Source: an uncultured Pseudomonadota bacterium (lineage in GTDB: Bacteria > Pseudomonadota > Gammaproteobacteria > Burkholderiales > SG8-39). From it: a stretch of DNA of 64,000 nucleotides. Position 1 is the stretch's first letter; the number at the start of each line of letters is the position of its first letter. Of the stretch, positions 17,189-26,115 are shown one piece after another. A program made the position numbers and the translations under genes. The notes beneath the pieces are model-generated. The model did not search any database. It saw only the letters and a program-made list of their open reading frames with translations, and was not told where the DNA came from. Where the stretch lies: positions 124,001 through 188,000 of the forward strand of contig CAIXPL010000037.1 of NCBI GenBank assembly GCA_903921325.1. Reading direction: 5' to 3'.

Positions 17189-18385
17189 TTTCGCCCCGGA
17201 GGCACGCAGCGCAATCATCACCAGCGATTTCCCGCTATTGCCGTGATATCCAAACGGGAAGGGCAGGGCCGACCCATCCAGACTCAGTCCCTCGCCGTCT
17301 CCACCGCCCTTGGCAAAGGCCGCTTGCAGGTCAGCCTGGTAGCCATAGGCCAGTGAATGCATCGGGCGCTCATAGTGTCCGTAGAGCCGAATCTGCCAGC
17401 CAGTCTGGCGCAGCACACGAAACGGTATGCCGGTGTCATCCTGGATCAGCAGATCGGCGCTATCGAGCAGCATGTCGCGGGTATGCGCAAACTGCTGATC
17501 ATGCAACAGATAGGAGGCGGACTTGATGAACACGAGGGCCGGTCGATGGGCGGCGACCCAGGCGAGAAAGTCAGGATAGAAGGTCAGCGCCCGATCCGAC
17601 GCGTCGAGGGAAAAGTATTGCAGGATGTGTGGCGGACCGCCACTGGCCGCCACGTAGTCGATTTGCATGCCGCGCAGGCGTTTGCGCGGACGTTTCAAGC
17701 CGATCGTGGCCCCGGCGTCGCCATAGGCAAGCGTCAACTCGGGAAACAGATCGATCTCGCGGACCGCGAGGATATGCTGATCGGCGAGCGCCATCATGGT
17801 GGCGATGATCGGCAGCACGCCTTTCAGCAACGGTGCGGTGAGCTGCCGGGTCATGTAGTCGGTGATGAAATAATTGCGCTGAAAAATGTCGCGCAAAGCG
17901 ACCCGTACCGAGGCGAGCAACTGTGCAAAGCGCCGTGGCGAGATCGATTCCAGATCGGGCAGTTGCCCCGGATTCTCCAGACTGAAAAAAAGCATATTGC
18001 GATGCTCGGGGAACATCGCATGGGCATTGAGAAAATCAGGGCCGCTGAACGGGTAGATCACTGTGCGCTCGGCGGGCAGCGGCAGCGCGCGCGTGCGCCA
18101 TTTCGTCATGGCATCAAGGCGAGCGGACACCTCGATCCAGTTGGCCTGCATGGCCTGCTGATGCTCCTTCCAGGGCTCTGAGGCTACCAGGCGATCGATC
18201 ACCGGATCGCCTGCGGCCGGGGCAATGCCGGCCAGAATCTGCGCGGTGGCAGTCAACCGATGAGGATCATCGGCGCTCGCCCGGGCCCACGGTGCCACGC
18301 CCGCTGCCAGTAGCGCGATTGCGGCAATGGCGTGGCCGAGCAAGACGCGTGCATACGCAATCCGGCGGGTAGCAACTGGATTCAT
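17168..18385 (-). CDS. Exported protein of unknown function, about 405 residues
   Basis: From ATG 18385 the product has an N-terminal signal peptide (hydrophobic core about residues 12-32, cleavage-like ARASA|DD). The mature part contains YPFSGPDFLNAHAMFPEH, SLENPG, a Leu-rich helical middle, KSASYLLHDQQF, LIQDDTGIPFR and a C-terminal YHGNSGKSLVMIALR. The patterns look like a conserved but unnamed family; no catalytic motif is recognised. A TTG at 18397 is an alternative start. It converges with the TRAP permease, the last 21 bases overlapping. Upstream lies the phosphorelay operon on the same strand, 89 bases away. A link to either neighbour is not shown by the sequence. Confidence 0.75.
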   Translation of the reverse strand: MNPVATRRIAYARVLLGHAIAAIALLAAGVAPWARASADDPHRLTATAQILAGIAPAAGDPVIDRLVASEPWKEHQQAMQANWIEVSARLDAMTKWRTRALPLPAERTVIYPFSGPDFLNAHAMFPEHRNMLFFSLENPGQLPDLESISPRRFAQLLASVRVALRDIFQRNYFITDYMTRQLTAPLLKGVLPIIATMMALADQHILAVREIDLFPELTLAYGDAGATIGLKRPRKRLRGMQIDYVAASGGPPHILQYFSLDASDRALTFYPDFLAWVAAHRPALVFIKSASYLLHDQQFAHTRDMLLDSADLLIQDDTGIPFRVLRQTGWQIRLYGHYERPMHSLAYGYQADLQAAFAKGGGDGEGLSLDGSALPFPFGYHGNSGKSLVMIALRASGAKSAAAGQ

Positions 18386-18474
18386 AGTACCGATCAAAGG
18401 GGGGCAATGCCCTGCCAGAAAGGGCGCTCATTAGCGGCGAGCGCGCTGGCGGACCAAGAATTCGCCTGAAGCAA

Positions 18475-19278
18475 TCAAGCGGCGATTGTACCCCGCCAGG
18501 GCTTGCTCGCTGTGCCGGTCGGTTCGAGTCGATAGCCGTGCTGATAGACCGCCATCAATCGCCACCCATAGTCAGGCGACAGACCCAGCTTGCCGCGCAG
18601 ACGGCTCATATGGGTGTCGATCGTGCGGGTGTTCAAGTTCGCACTATGCCCCCAGACCGCCTCCAGAATATGACCGCGCGAGAGCAGGCGACCCGGGTTA
18701 CGCAGCAGGAAGGCGGCGAGATCAAAATCCTTTTGCGTCAGCTCGATCGGTAAACCGGCGCGCCACACGATCCGTGCATCCGTGTCGATCAGAAAATCGG
18801 CCAGGCTGAACTGGTTTTCGTCACCCCCGTGACTGTGTCGGCTACGGCGTGCCACGGCGTCAATTCGCGCGAGCAATTCGAGTTTGCGCAGCGGCTTGAC
18901 CAGATAATCATCAGCGCCGCCGTTGAGGATGCGCGCGATGTCCTCCTCGCTGCCGCGTGCGGTGGTGAATATGACCGGGGGGTGATCCGGCTGATGGGTA
19001 CTGATCCATGCGATGACCTCGGCCCCGCTGATATCGGGCAATTCCCAGTCGAGCAGCATCATGTCGAAGCTCTCGTGGGCGAGGGTGCGGATGAACTCGC
19101 GGCCAAATCCAAAGACATGGCTGCGATACCCTGATTGCGCGAGCCACAGCGTCAGCAGCTCAGCTTGCGCGGGATCATCTTCAAGGATGGCCACCCGCAG
19201 GGCAGCGCGCGCCGCCGCGGGGCGGGTGCGCCTCGATTGGGCTGCTGGCGGCTGTGGCAATTCGCGGGTCATCGTCAT
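18475..19278 (-). CDS. OmpR/PhoB-type response regulator
   Basis: A 267-residue regulator: receiver domain (about 28-142) with acidic pocket EDD, phospho-acceptor Asp about 77 in MMLLDWELPD and Lys in LVKPL, followed by a winged-helix DNA-binding domain (about 155-250) with IELTQKDFDLAAFLLRNPGRLLSR and DTHMSRLRGKL. The first 27 residues are a Pro/Arg-rich extension. It is the output of the phosphorelay encoded just upstream (HPt, hybrid kinase), all on the minus strand. Its target genes are unknown; the unknown exported gene downstream is a candidate by proximity only. Confidence 0.94.
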   Translation of the reverse strand: MTMTRELPQPPAAQSRRTRPAAARAALRVAILEDDPAQAELLTLWLAQSGYRSHVFGFGREFIRTLAHESFDMMLLDWELPDISGAEVIAWISTHQPDHPPVIFTTARGSEEDIARILNGGADDYLVKPLRKLELLARIDAVARRSRHSHGGDENQFSLADFLIDTDARIVWRAGLPIELTQKDFDLAAFLLRNPGRLLSRGHILEAVWGHSANLNTRTIDTHMSRLRGKLGLSPDYGWRLMAVYQHGYRLEPTGTASKPWRGTIAA

Positions 19279-19313
19279 TGCGGTCTTCTTACAGGTAGGG
19301 CGAACACGGTGTC

Positions 19314-19610
19314 TCAGCGGTAACGGACTTGCACCTGATCAAGAAATTCCAGCAAGCGATCGCTCTCCAGAGTCGCGGTTTTTGCAGCACCGGCGCGGCA
19401 AGCCTGAACGATGCTGGCCCCGTGCAGACTGATCTGATCAAACCCGAAGGCACCACCAGCACCCTGCAGGCGATGGGCAATTCTGCGCGCCGCTTCAAGC
19501 TCGTTGGCACGTACGGCATCGAGGATGCGACAAATATCACGCCGGCAATTTCCCAGAAATCCCGGAATCAATTCGGCAACGGCCGGGTCAATGAGGATCG
19601 GTTCATTCAT
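19314..19610 (-). CDS. Histidine phosphotransfer (HPt) protein
   Basis: A 98-residue single-domain HPt protein, predicted all-helical. The phosphorylatable His is residue 46 in RRIAHRLQGAGGAFGF, matching the HxLKGxxxxxG pattern with Gln in place of the usual Lys. It would shuttle phosphate between the receiver of the adjacent hybrid kinase and the OmpR-type regulator. Its start overlaps the kinase stop by 8 bases (ATGAATGA), indicating coupled translation. Confidence 0.92.
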   Translation of the reverse strand: MNEPILIDPAVAELIPGFLGNCRRDICRILDAVRANELEAARRIAHRLQGAGGAFGFDQISLHGASIVQACRAGAAKTATLESDRLLEFLDQVQVRYR

Positions 19611-20925
19611 CGCGCTGACACGCTGCCAGAGCGCTCGCCAGCTCAGCGCGCAGATGCTCGTTGCTCACCGGTTTTTGCAGCAGCATGTCGCAGCCGGCAA
19701 GCAGCGCCCGGCTGCGCATTGATTCATCGGTGGCGGCGCTGAATCCGATGATGGGACGATCAAAGCCGCGGGTGCGCAGCACCTGTGCCGTTTCATAGCC
19801 GTCCATGACCGGCATTTCCATATCGAGCAGCACCAGATCGAAATGTTCCGCGGCGACCCGTTCGGCGGCCAGAAAGCCGTTGGCTGCCATGCCCACGGAG
19901 AGGCCGAAGCCGCGCAGCACGATATCGAGCAGGCTGCGCAGGTCGTCGCTGTCATCGGCGATCAGCACATGGCCCTTGAGGGCTGCACCGGGCTCGGTAA
20001 CGGGTGCGGCGCGGTTGCGTCGCAGTGGCGTTTTGAGGGCATCGGCCGGCAGGGTCAGACTGAAGGTGCTGCCCAGGCCCGGTGCGCTGCGCACCGCAAT
20101 CTGTCCTCCCATCAGTTCGATCAGTTGGCGCGAAATCGCCAGACCGAGGCCGGTCCCGCCAAAGCGCTGTGCAATGCCCGCATCGGCCTGCTGGTAGGGG
20201 TCCCAGATGCGCTCGAGGGCGGCCGGGGCAATGCCCGGACCGCTGTCACTCACCGCAATGTGCAACGTGCCCGTGTCCCAGCGTGCACAGATCTGCACTG
20301 TGCCCTGCGCCGTGAACTTGACCGCATTGCCGAGCAGATTGAGTAAGACCTGGCGCAGACGGCCCTCATCGAGCAGCAAGGTGCCAGGCATCGAGGCAGC
20401 TACCTGCAGGTCGATGCTGAGCGGCTTGCCCGAGGCAAGCGCCAGTGCGGTGTTAAATACTTCGCGCAGCAGGTGCTGCGGATCGTGGGCATCGAGATTG
20501 ATTGCAAGGGCACCTGATTCGATGCGCGCCAGTTCGAGCCGGTCATTGATCAGCGCGAGCAGGCGCTCACAATTGCGCGCAATCGCGGCGCTATTGGCAA
20601 TGCGTTGCTCGCGTCCCAGTTGATCGGTGAATTGATTGATCTTGTTGAATCCCATGATTGCGGACAGTGGCGTGCGCATTTCATGGATCAGGTGAGTCAG
20701 TGCCTCCGATCGCAGGCGATGGGCGCCACTGGGCGAGCGCGCCGAGCCAGGCGACGCGCGTGCCCCAGCCTTTGCCGGCGTGGCCGGTCCGGACGTGGTC
20801 CGTGCGCCGTTACCCGGTGCGCTGGCCGGCAGGGGGCTTGCAAACTGAAGCACCGTGCGTACTTCGGCACTCGCCGCATCGGAGGGGGCGGGGATCGCTG
20901 GATCGGCGGGCATGAGGGTTTCCAT
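19603..20925 (-). CDS. Soluble hybrid histidine kinase without a recognisable sensor domain
   Basis: A 440-residue hybrid kinase. The first 70 residues are low-complexity Ala/Pro/Ser and show no membrane helix or PAS/GAF motif. The dimerisation H-box LIHEMRTPLSAIMGFN has His about 81; the ATPase domain shows LGNAVKFTAQG and DSGPGIAP and [12 protein letters not shown]; the C-terminal receiver has ADDSDD and LVLLDMEMPVMDG. ATG 20925 is chosen by codon context; ATG 20913 is a near alternative, while the long frame to 21093 overlaps the divergent VOC gene. Input must come from a partner protein or from the cytoplasm. It forms an operon with HPt and the regulator. Confidence 0.9.
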   Translation of the reverse strand: METLMPADPAIPAPSDAASAEVRTVLQFASPLPASAPGNGARTTSGPATPAKAGARASPGSARSPSGAHRLRSEALTHLIHEMRTPLSAIMGFNKINQFTDQLGREQRIANSAAIARNCERLLALINDRLELARIESGALAINLDAHDPQHLLREVFNTALALASGKPLSIDLQVAASMPGTLLLDEGRLRQVLLNLLGNAVKFTAQGTVQICARWDTGTLHIAVSDSGPGIAPAALERIWDPYQQADAGIAQRFGGTGLGLAISRQLIELMGGQIAVRSAPGLGSTFSLTLPADALKTPLRRNRAAPVTEPGAALKGHVLIADDSDDLRSLLDIVLRGFGLSVGMAANGFLAAERVAAEHFDLVLLDMEMPVMDGYETAQVLRTRGFDRPIIGFSAATDESMRSRALLAGCDMLLQKPVSNEHLRAELASALAACQRDE

Positions 20926-21065
20926 GATTTTGATTCTAGGTCGCAGCGCCTGACTTACCTGTGCAGGATGTTGCGTTGCGCGATGAATTCCCGCCCTGGA
21001 ATGGTGTAGGCTGGCCTTTGTGATGTGGCACCCTGCGGCGGGTCTTGCCGCAAAAGGAGATGACT

Positions 21066-21626
21066 GTGAATGCGCGTGTTCCTGAGTTGGCACCGGCCGA
21101 GGCCGGTCGTTTTGTGTCGATCCATGGCCTGCATCATTGGGCCTGGCGCTGTCGTGATGCCGAGGAAACCCGGCATTTTTACGAAGACATACTCGGGCTG
21201 CCGCTGGCGCACCTGATTCGCGCCGAGACGGTGCCCAGCACCGGTGAATATTGCCCCTACGTGCATATATTCTTTCGCATGACCGACGGCTCGTATATCG
21301 CCTTTTTCGATCTGGGCGATGACATTGCGGCCGAGCCTTCGCCCAATACCCCGGCCTGGGTCAATCACATGGCGCTGAAGGTCGGATCGATGGCTGAGCT
21401 GCTCGAGGCCAAACGCCGCCTGGAGGAGAACGGCGTTGCGCTGATCGGTGTGACCGATCATCATTTCGTGCAGTCAATCTACTTCTTCGATCCCAACGGG
21501 TTTCGGCTCGAGCTCACCTACCAGAACGGCAGCGCCGATTACATGGCGGAAAAGGCGGCGAGCGCCCACGATGAGCTGCGTCACTGGATCGAGGAGAAGG
21601 CCCGGCGCCGTGCTGCGATTGCCTGA
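21066..21626 (+). CDS. VOC (glyoxalase/bleomycin-resistance/dioxygenase) family protein
   Basis: A 186-residue single VOC domain protein: IHGLHHWAWRCRDAEETRHFYEDILGLPL at the front and a C-terminal YFFDPNGFRLELTYQ, with possible metal ligands His in LHHWAW, His in WVNHMALKV and Glu in RLELTY. GTG 21066 is preferred because AGGAG lies six bases before it; the in-frame ATG 21060 directly abuts that site and would be badly spaced. The reaction is unknown; extradiol dioxygenase, epimerase and lyase activities all occur in this fold. The last 46 bases overlap the convergent CitE-like gene. Confidence 0.85.
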   Translation: MNARVPELAPAEAGRFVSIHGLHHWAWRCRDAEETRHFYEDILGLPLAHLIRAETVPSTGEYCPYVHIFFRMTDGSYIAFFDLGDDIAAEPSPNTPAWVNHMALKVGSMAELLEAKRRLEENGVALIGVTDHHFVQSIYFFDPNGFRLELTYQNGSADYMAEKAASAHDELRHWIEEKARRRAAIA

Positions 21627-22486
21627 GCACGCGCGAGCAGACGCTTGGCGCGTGTGACGACCGGGATGTCAATCATCCGCCCATCGATCTGAAACGATGC
21701 GCGCCCTTCGCTACGTGCCTGCTGGTCGGCGGCAATGACGCGGTGCGCGTAGGTGATCTCATCGTCACTCGGGGTGTACGCCTCGTTGACGATGGCGACC
21801 TGTCCGGGGTGTATGCAACTGGCGCCATCAAATCCCAGCGTGCGTGAACGCTGCACCATCTGGCGAAAGCGATCCCAGTCGGAGAAGTCGGCGACGGTAC
21901 CGATATAGCCCAGCGGCATCACGCCGGCGGCGCGCGCCGCAATGATCATTTGCTGTTTGGGCATGAACAGCGCTTCATCGCTGGGCGCCATCCCGCACGT
22001 CAGTGCGAAATCCTCACCACCGATGTTCATCGCCACCACACGCGGACTGGCCTGTGCGATTTCGCGCATGGAAAACCATGACTGGGGTGTTTCGATCATC
22101 ACAATGAATCGGGTCTGACCAACCGGGAGGCCGGCGCGCGATTCGACCTCGCTCGCCAGTTCATCGAGCAGGCGTACATGAGTTGCCCCCTCGACCTTGG
22201 TGATCGCCAGCGCGTCGACGTCCGGGCCGATCACCTGCTCGATATCGCGCACCGCAAGGGACAGCGGACGATTGATGCGCACCACCACATCCGCACCGCC
22301 ACGGCGCACGCGTGCCGCCGCCGCCGCTGTCAATTGCCGCGCGTTCGCCTTCTCAGAGGCTGGAACGCTGTCCTCCAGGTCCAGTTGAATGCAATCGGCG
22401 CCACGGGTATGCGCGCGATCGACAAAGCGTTCGACATTGACCGGGACGTAGAGCAGTGAACGCCACACCGGCAAGGGACGGGTCAT
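21581..22486 (-). CDS. HpcH/HpaI-CitE family CoA-ester lyase (malyl/citramalyl-CoA lyase-like)
   Basis: A 301-residue TIM-barrel lyase of the CitE/malyl-CoA lyase group. Family residues are visible: LLYVPVNVERF, QLDLEDSVP (metal-linked Glu/Asp), VVRIN (CoA-binding Arg), IVMIETPQ (metal Glu) and NIGGEDFA (metal Asp). These enzymes split beta-hydroxyacyl-CoA esters such as malyl-CoA or citramalyl-CoA into acetyl-CoA plus an oxo-acid. It is directly downstream of a class III CoA-transferase with a 4-base overlap, and across a divergent promoter from a MaoC-type hydratase, which suggests C5-dicarboxylate breakdown. The substrate is inferred. Confidence 0.9.
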   Translation of the reverse strand: MTRPLPVWRSLLYVPVNVERFVDRAHTRGADCIQLDLEDSVPASEKANARQLTAAAAARVRRGGADVVVRINRPLSLAVRDIEQVIGPDVDALAITKVEGATHVRLLDELASEVESRAGLPVGQTRFIVMIETPQSWFSMREIAQASPRVVAMNIGGEDFALTCGMAPSDEALFMPKQQMIIAARAAGVMPLGYIGTVADFSDWDRFRQMVQRSRTLGFDGASCIHPGQVAIVNEAYTPSDDEITYAHRVIAADQQARSEGRASFQIDGRMIDIPVVTRAKRLLARAQAIAARRRAFSSIQ

Positions 22487-23802
22487 GATGCAATTTCTCC
22501 ATGAATGATGCCGGCGGCACGCAGTTGCGCGAGCCCGCTTGCGTCGATACCGATGCGGGCAAGCAGCTCGCCATTGTGTTCACCCAGCCGCGGTGCCGGG
22601 TCGGTGATGTGGCCGGGTGTGGCCGACAGGCCGGGCACCGGGCGATGCATGGGGATGGTGCCCATCTGCGCGTCGGCAATCTCGGCGAAAATGCCGCGTG
22701 CCAGCACATGCGGATCGTGCGCCAGCTGCGCGGCGTCCAGTATCGGTCCGACGGTGACCAGGGCGGCCTCGAAGAAGGCGACTGCGTCAGCCTGGGTTCT
22801 GGCGCCAATGAATTCGGCCAGCATGTCATCCAGGGCCTGCCAGTGCAGCAGGCGATCGCGATTGGTGCGAAAACGCGCATCCGTGATCAGATCGGGTCGG
22901 CCGATCGCCCGAAAGAGACGCTCCGTCATCTGCTGAGTAGAGGCTGACAGGCTCACATACAAACCATCGAGCGTTCGATAGGCATTGCGTGGCGCCGAAT
23001 TGGTTGAGCGGTTGCCGCTGCGCGGTTTCACCGCTCCGGTGAGACGGTAGTTGGCCTGGTGCGGTCCGAGCACTGCAATCAATGGATCGAGCAGCGGCAG
23101 ATCGATCACCTGACCGGTCCCGTGATTGATTTCGACCTCACGCAGCGCCATCAGCACCGCGCCGACGCCATAGAGACCGGCCACCGAGTCGGCCAGATAA
23201 AACGGTGGTAGCAGGGGCTCGCGGTCGGCAAAGCCATTCATGGCGGCAAAGCCGGACATGCCCTCGACCAGTGTGCCGAATCCGGGCCGCTGGCTATAGG
23301 GGCCATCCTGACCCCAACCGGAAATTCGCACGATGATCAGGCGTGGATTGCTTGCCAGCAGATCGGCAGGTGCCAGACCCATGGCCTCGAGCGTACCGGG
23401 GCGAAAGCTCTCGATGAGGCAGTCGGCCTTGTCAATGAGCGCGCGTAGCAGCTCGATTGCCCGCGCTGAGCGCAGATCGAGCGACAGACTTTTCTTGTTG
23501 CGTGCGTAGACTTTCCAGGCGGTCGCCACGCCCGCCACCGTCCACTGGCGCAGCGTATCGCCGGCGGGCGGTTCGACCTTGATCACTTCGGCGCCAAAAT
23601 CGGCCAATTGCTGTGTGAGGATGTTGCCGGCGACCAGGCGCGACAGATCAAGGATGCACAGTCCGCACAGCGGACCCTTGGTTGCTCGACCGTTCGCCGA
23701 CTGCGGGCGCGGTGTCTGCGCTGGCACGTTCTGCACGGATGATCCGTCCTGCTCGGATGGCGACGTACGGTGCGTGGCGGGCGGGTCGGACGGTGGGGTC
23801 AT
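22483..23802 (-). CDS. Class III (CaiB/BaiF) CoA-transferase
   Basis: A 439-residue formyl-CoA-transferase-type enzyme: GLCILDLSRLVAGNILTQQLADFGAEVIKVEPPAGD, then KKSLSLDLRS, ESFRPGTLEAMGL and the family helix region GQDGPYSQRPGFGTLVEGMSGF. The catalytic Asp is expected in LADSVAGLYG. It activates a carboxylic acid by moving CoA from a donor acyl-CoA. The first 45 residues are a polar Ser/Pro-rich extension not typical of the family; ATG 23802 was taken although no clear ribosome-binding site is seen, and a later start is possible. The 176 bases to the divergent hydratase gene hold no recognised site. Confidence 0.9.
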   Translation of the reverse strand: MTPPSDPPATHRTSPSEQDGSSVQNVPAQTPRPQSANGRATKGPLCGLCILDLSRLVAGNILTQQLADFGAEVIKVEPPAGDTLRQWTVAGVATAWKVYARNKKSLSLDLRSARAIELLRALIDKADCLIESFRPGTLEAMGLAPADLLASNPRLIIVRISGWGQDGPYSQRPGFGTLVEGMSGFAAMNGFADREPLLPPFYLADSVAGLYGVGAVLMALREVEINHGTGQVIDLPLLDPLIAVLGPHQANYRLTGAVKPRSGNRSTNSAPRNAYRTLDGLYVSLSASTQQMTERLFRAIGRPDLITDARFRTNRDRLLHWQALDDMLAEFIGARTQADAVAFFEAALVTVGPILDAAQLAHDPHVLARGIFAEIADAQMGTIPMHRPVPGLSATPGHITDPAPRLGEHNGELLARIGIDASGLAQLRAAGIIHGEIAS

Positions 23803-23978
23803 TGGCACATCATCATTTCAATGCGCCGGCCCCAAGAGGTGCCGGGTGCGGCGTTGCGGTTCAGTGGTTTGACTGCCCGGCTCAGGCGGGAACTGGCCCA
23901 AGAGGGTCACAGCAAAGCCAGCCGATGATACGCCAGCACCTGCGCCGAAATCGCGCCCGCCGCAGCTACAATCGGCGC

Positions 23979-24905
23979 ATGAACGAGACTGACATCGATA
24001 TTGATGGCTTGCGCGAGTGGATCGGACGCAGCGAGACCGTGGTCGATCATGTGACGGTACCAGCCCTCGCGCGTTTGTCTGCCTTGCTCGATCGCGATGA
24101 CCCGGCGCCTCGCGCTGGCGATCCGTTGCCCGTTGGCTGGTACTCGGTGCTGTTTCCGCGCGTGGTGCGCCGATCTCAAATCGGCCCGGATGGTCACCCG
24201 CTGCGCGGCGATTTCCTGCCCCCCGTGGGGTTGCCGCGACGCATGTTTGCCGGGCGCCGCAGCTGGTTTCATGCGCCGCTCAAGGTCGGCGATGAGGCGG
24301 CGAAGATCGCCACGATTCATTCGATCAGCACCAAAGCGGGCCGCAGCGGTCCGATGGTGTTTGTCACGGTGCGCGCCGAGATTCACTCACCGCGTGGTCT
24401 TGCCATCGTGGAGGAGCAGGATATCGTCTATCGCGGACTCGATCAGGGACCCACTGCCGCGGGTGAATCGGGTAAGGCCAACGCTCCCGCGCCTCGCGCA
24501 GCAGTGCATCAGGCAGCGATGGAACCGGCCACCTGGACCGCCCCGTTCAGCGCCGATGAGCTCACCTTGTTTCGCTATTCGGCGCTCACCTTCAATGGGC
24601 ATCGGATTCATTACGACTACCCGTATGTCACGCAGACCGAGGGCTATCCCGGGTTGCTGGTTAACGGGGGTCTGGCCACGCTGATGCTCTACGAGTTGGC
24701 ACGCGTACATCATCCGGCGCCAATCGCGTACCTGGCATCGCGCAATTTGCAACCAATGTTTGCGCATCAACTGCTGTTGCTGCAAGGCGCATTGGCGGCC
24801 GATCGCGCCGGCGCGCAGTTGTGGATACAAAATGGGCAAGGGGCGCTCACGCTGAGCGCACAGGCACGCTTTGAGGACACGCCCGACATGCCGCGGCACG
24901 AGTAG
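23979..24905 (+). CDS. MaoC-type acyl-CoA hydratase (mesaconyl-C4-/itaconyl-CoA hydratase-like)
   Basis: A 308-residue double hot-dog protein. The N-terminal half is the FAS1-like dehydratase domain (about 10-135, with GDPLPVGWYSVLF and MFAGRRSWFHAPLKVGD), and the C-terminal half has the hydratase signature FRYSALTFNGHRIHYDYPY (Asn/His catalytic region) followed by GYPGLLVNGGL. This architecture is that of mesaconyl-C4-CoA and itaconyl-CoA hydratases. ATG 23979 begins the conserved region; the long upstream frame is not supported. Together with the CoA-transferases and the CitE-like lyase it would convert an unsaturated C5 acid to citramalyl-CoA. The pathway is inferred. Confidence 0.88.
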   Translation: MNETDIDIDGLREWIGRSETVVDHVTVPALARLSALLDRDDPAPRAGDPLPVGWYSVLFPRVVRRSQIGPDGHPLRGDFLPPVGLPRRMFAGRRSWFHAPLKVGDEAAKIATIHSISTKAGRSGPMVFVTVRAEIHSPRGLAIVEEQDIVYRGLDQGPTAAGESGKANAPAPRAAVHQAAMEPATWTAPFSADELTLFRYSALTFNGHRIHYDYPYVTQTEGYPGLLVNGGLATLMLYELARVHHPAPIAYLASRNLQPMFAHQLLLLQGALAADRAGAQLWIQNGQGALTLSAQARFEDTPDMPRHE

Positions 24906-24909
24906 CGAT

Positions 24910-26115
24910 ATGGCGGGCGGCCCTCTCGAAGGCATTCGCATCGTCGATCTCACCTCGGTCGTGGTGGGTCCGCTCGCCACGCAAATCCTGGCTGATCAGG
25001 GGGCTGATGTCATCAAGGTGGAAAGCCCGGTCGGCGATATCGGTCGCACGCTGGGCGGGCGTGGGCGCCACCCGGGGATGTCGCCTAAATTCCTGCACCT
25101 GAATCGCAACAAGCGTTCAATCGTGCTCGATCTCAAGCAGGCGGCGGCGCGTGAGGCCATTGCACGGCTGGTGGCCGGCAGTGACGTGCTGCTATGGAAT
25201 GTGCGGCCAGCCTCGATCGAACGCCTGGGCCTGGATTATCCGCGGGCACGCCTGCTCAATCCGCGCCTGATTCACTGCGGCATGTTCGGCTTTGACCAAA
25301 GGGGGCGTTATCGCGACCGTCCCGCTTATGACTCGATCATTCAGGGGGTCGCGGGGGTGGCGGCCTTGCATGAGCGGGTGAGCGGCACGCCGCGCTATGT
25401 GCCCTATGTCATGGCCGACCGCACGGTCGGATTGATCGCGGTGCAGATGATCGTGATGGCCTTGTTCAGACGCGAACGCAGCGGTGTCGGCGAGGCGATC
25501 GAAATTCCGATGTTCGAAAACATGGTCACCCAGGTGTTGACCGAGCACATGTATCAGGCGAGCTTCGAGCCGCCGCTAGGTGGCTATGGTGATCCGCGGG
25601 TGCTCGATCCGGAAAATCGCCCGATTGCCACGCGTGACGGATTTGTCTGCATCTCGGCCAATACCGATGCGCAGGCGCATGCCTTGTTTCGTGCCATCGG
25701 TCGTCCAGAGCTGGCCGAGGATCCGCGGTTTGCGACGGTGGCTGCCCGCTTTGCCAACGTGCAGGCCTATTTTGCGATTCGTGGCGAGGCGCTTGCACAG
25801 AAGACAAGCGCGCAGTGGCTCGCCCTTTTTGATCAACTGGATATACCGGCAGCCCCGTACCACCGTCTGGAGAGCCTGCGTGACGATCCGCATCTGCAGG
25901 ATGTGGGACTATTGCGCACCGTGGAGCATCCGAGCGAGGGCACCCTGTGGAATATCGAGCCGGCCAACACCCTGTCGGGCGGTTCGCGCACCGACTGGCG
26001 CGGGGCGCCGCGCCTGGGCGAGCATACGCGCGAGGTGCTGCATGAGGCTGGATTGTCTGGCAAGGAAATCGAAGCCTTGCTGGCGAGCGGTGCCGCGGTG
26101 GCCGGTGAAACCTAG
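24910..26115 (+). CDS. Class III (CaiB/BaiF) CoA-transferase, second copy
   Basis: A 401-residue CoA-transferase with GIRIVDLTSVVVGPLATQILADQGADVIKVESPVGD and RNKRSIVLDLK near the start, SIIQGVAGVAALH, and the catalytic Asp probably in YVMADRTVGL. It is clearly diverged from the minus-strand CoA-transferase at 22483, so the pair are paralogues with probably different substrates rather than a recent duplication. ATG 24910 lies 4 bases after the hydratase stop. Its 3' end overlaps the Bug receptor gene by 11 bases, giving a three-gene operon. Confidence 0.92.
   Translation: MAGGPLEGIRIVDLTSVVVGPLATQILADQGADVIKVESPVGDIGRTLGGRGRHPGMSPKFLHLNRNKRSIVLDLKQAAAREAIARLVAGSDVLLWNVRPASIERLGLDYPRARLLNPRLIHCGMFGFDQRGRYRDRPAYDSIIQGVAGVAALHERVSGTPRYVPYVMADRTVGLIAVQMIVMALFRRERSGVGEAIEIPMFENMVTQVLTEHMYQASFEPPLGGYGDPRVLDPENRPIATRDGFVCISANTDAQAHALFRAIGRPELAEDPRFATVAARFANVQAYFAIRGEALAQKTSAQWLALFDQLDIPAAPYHRLESLRDDPHLQDVGLLRTVEHPSEGTLWNIEPANTLSGGSRTDWRGAPRLGEHTREVLHEAGLSGKEIEALLASGAAVAGET

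Noticed and set aside
25580-26104. Upstream extension of the Bug-receptor frame as a fusion protein
   Set aside because: The extra 175 codons are out-of-frame CoA-transferase sequence; a signal peptide starts properly at GTG 26105.
22483-26115. Two CoA-transferase genes as a recent duplication
   Set aside because: The proteins differ widely in sequence and length, so they are old paralogues, and no long direct repeat is visible.
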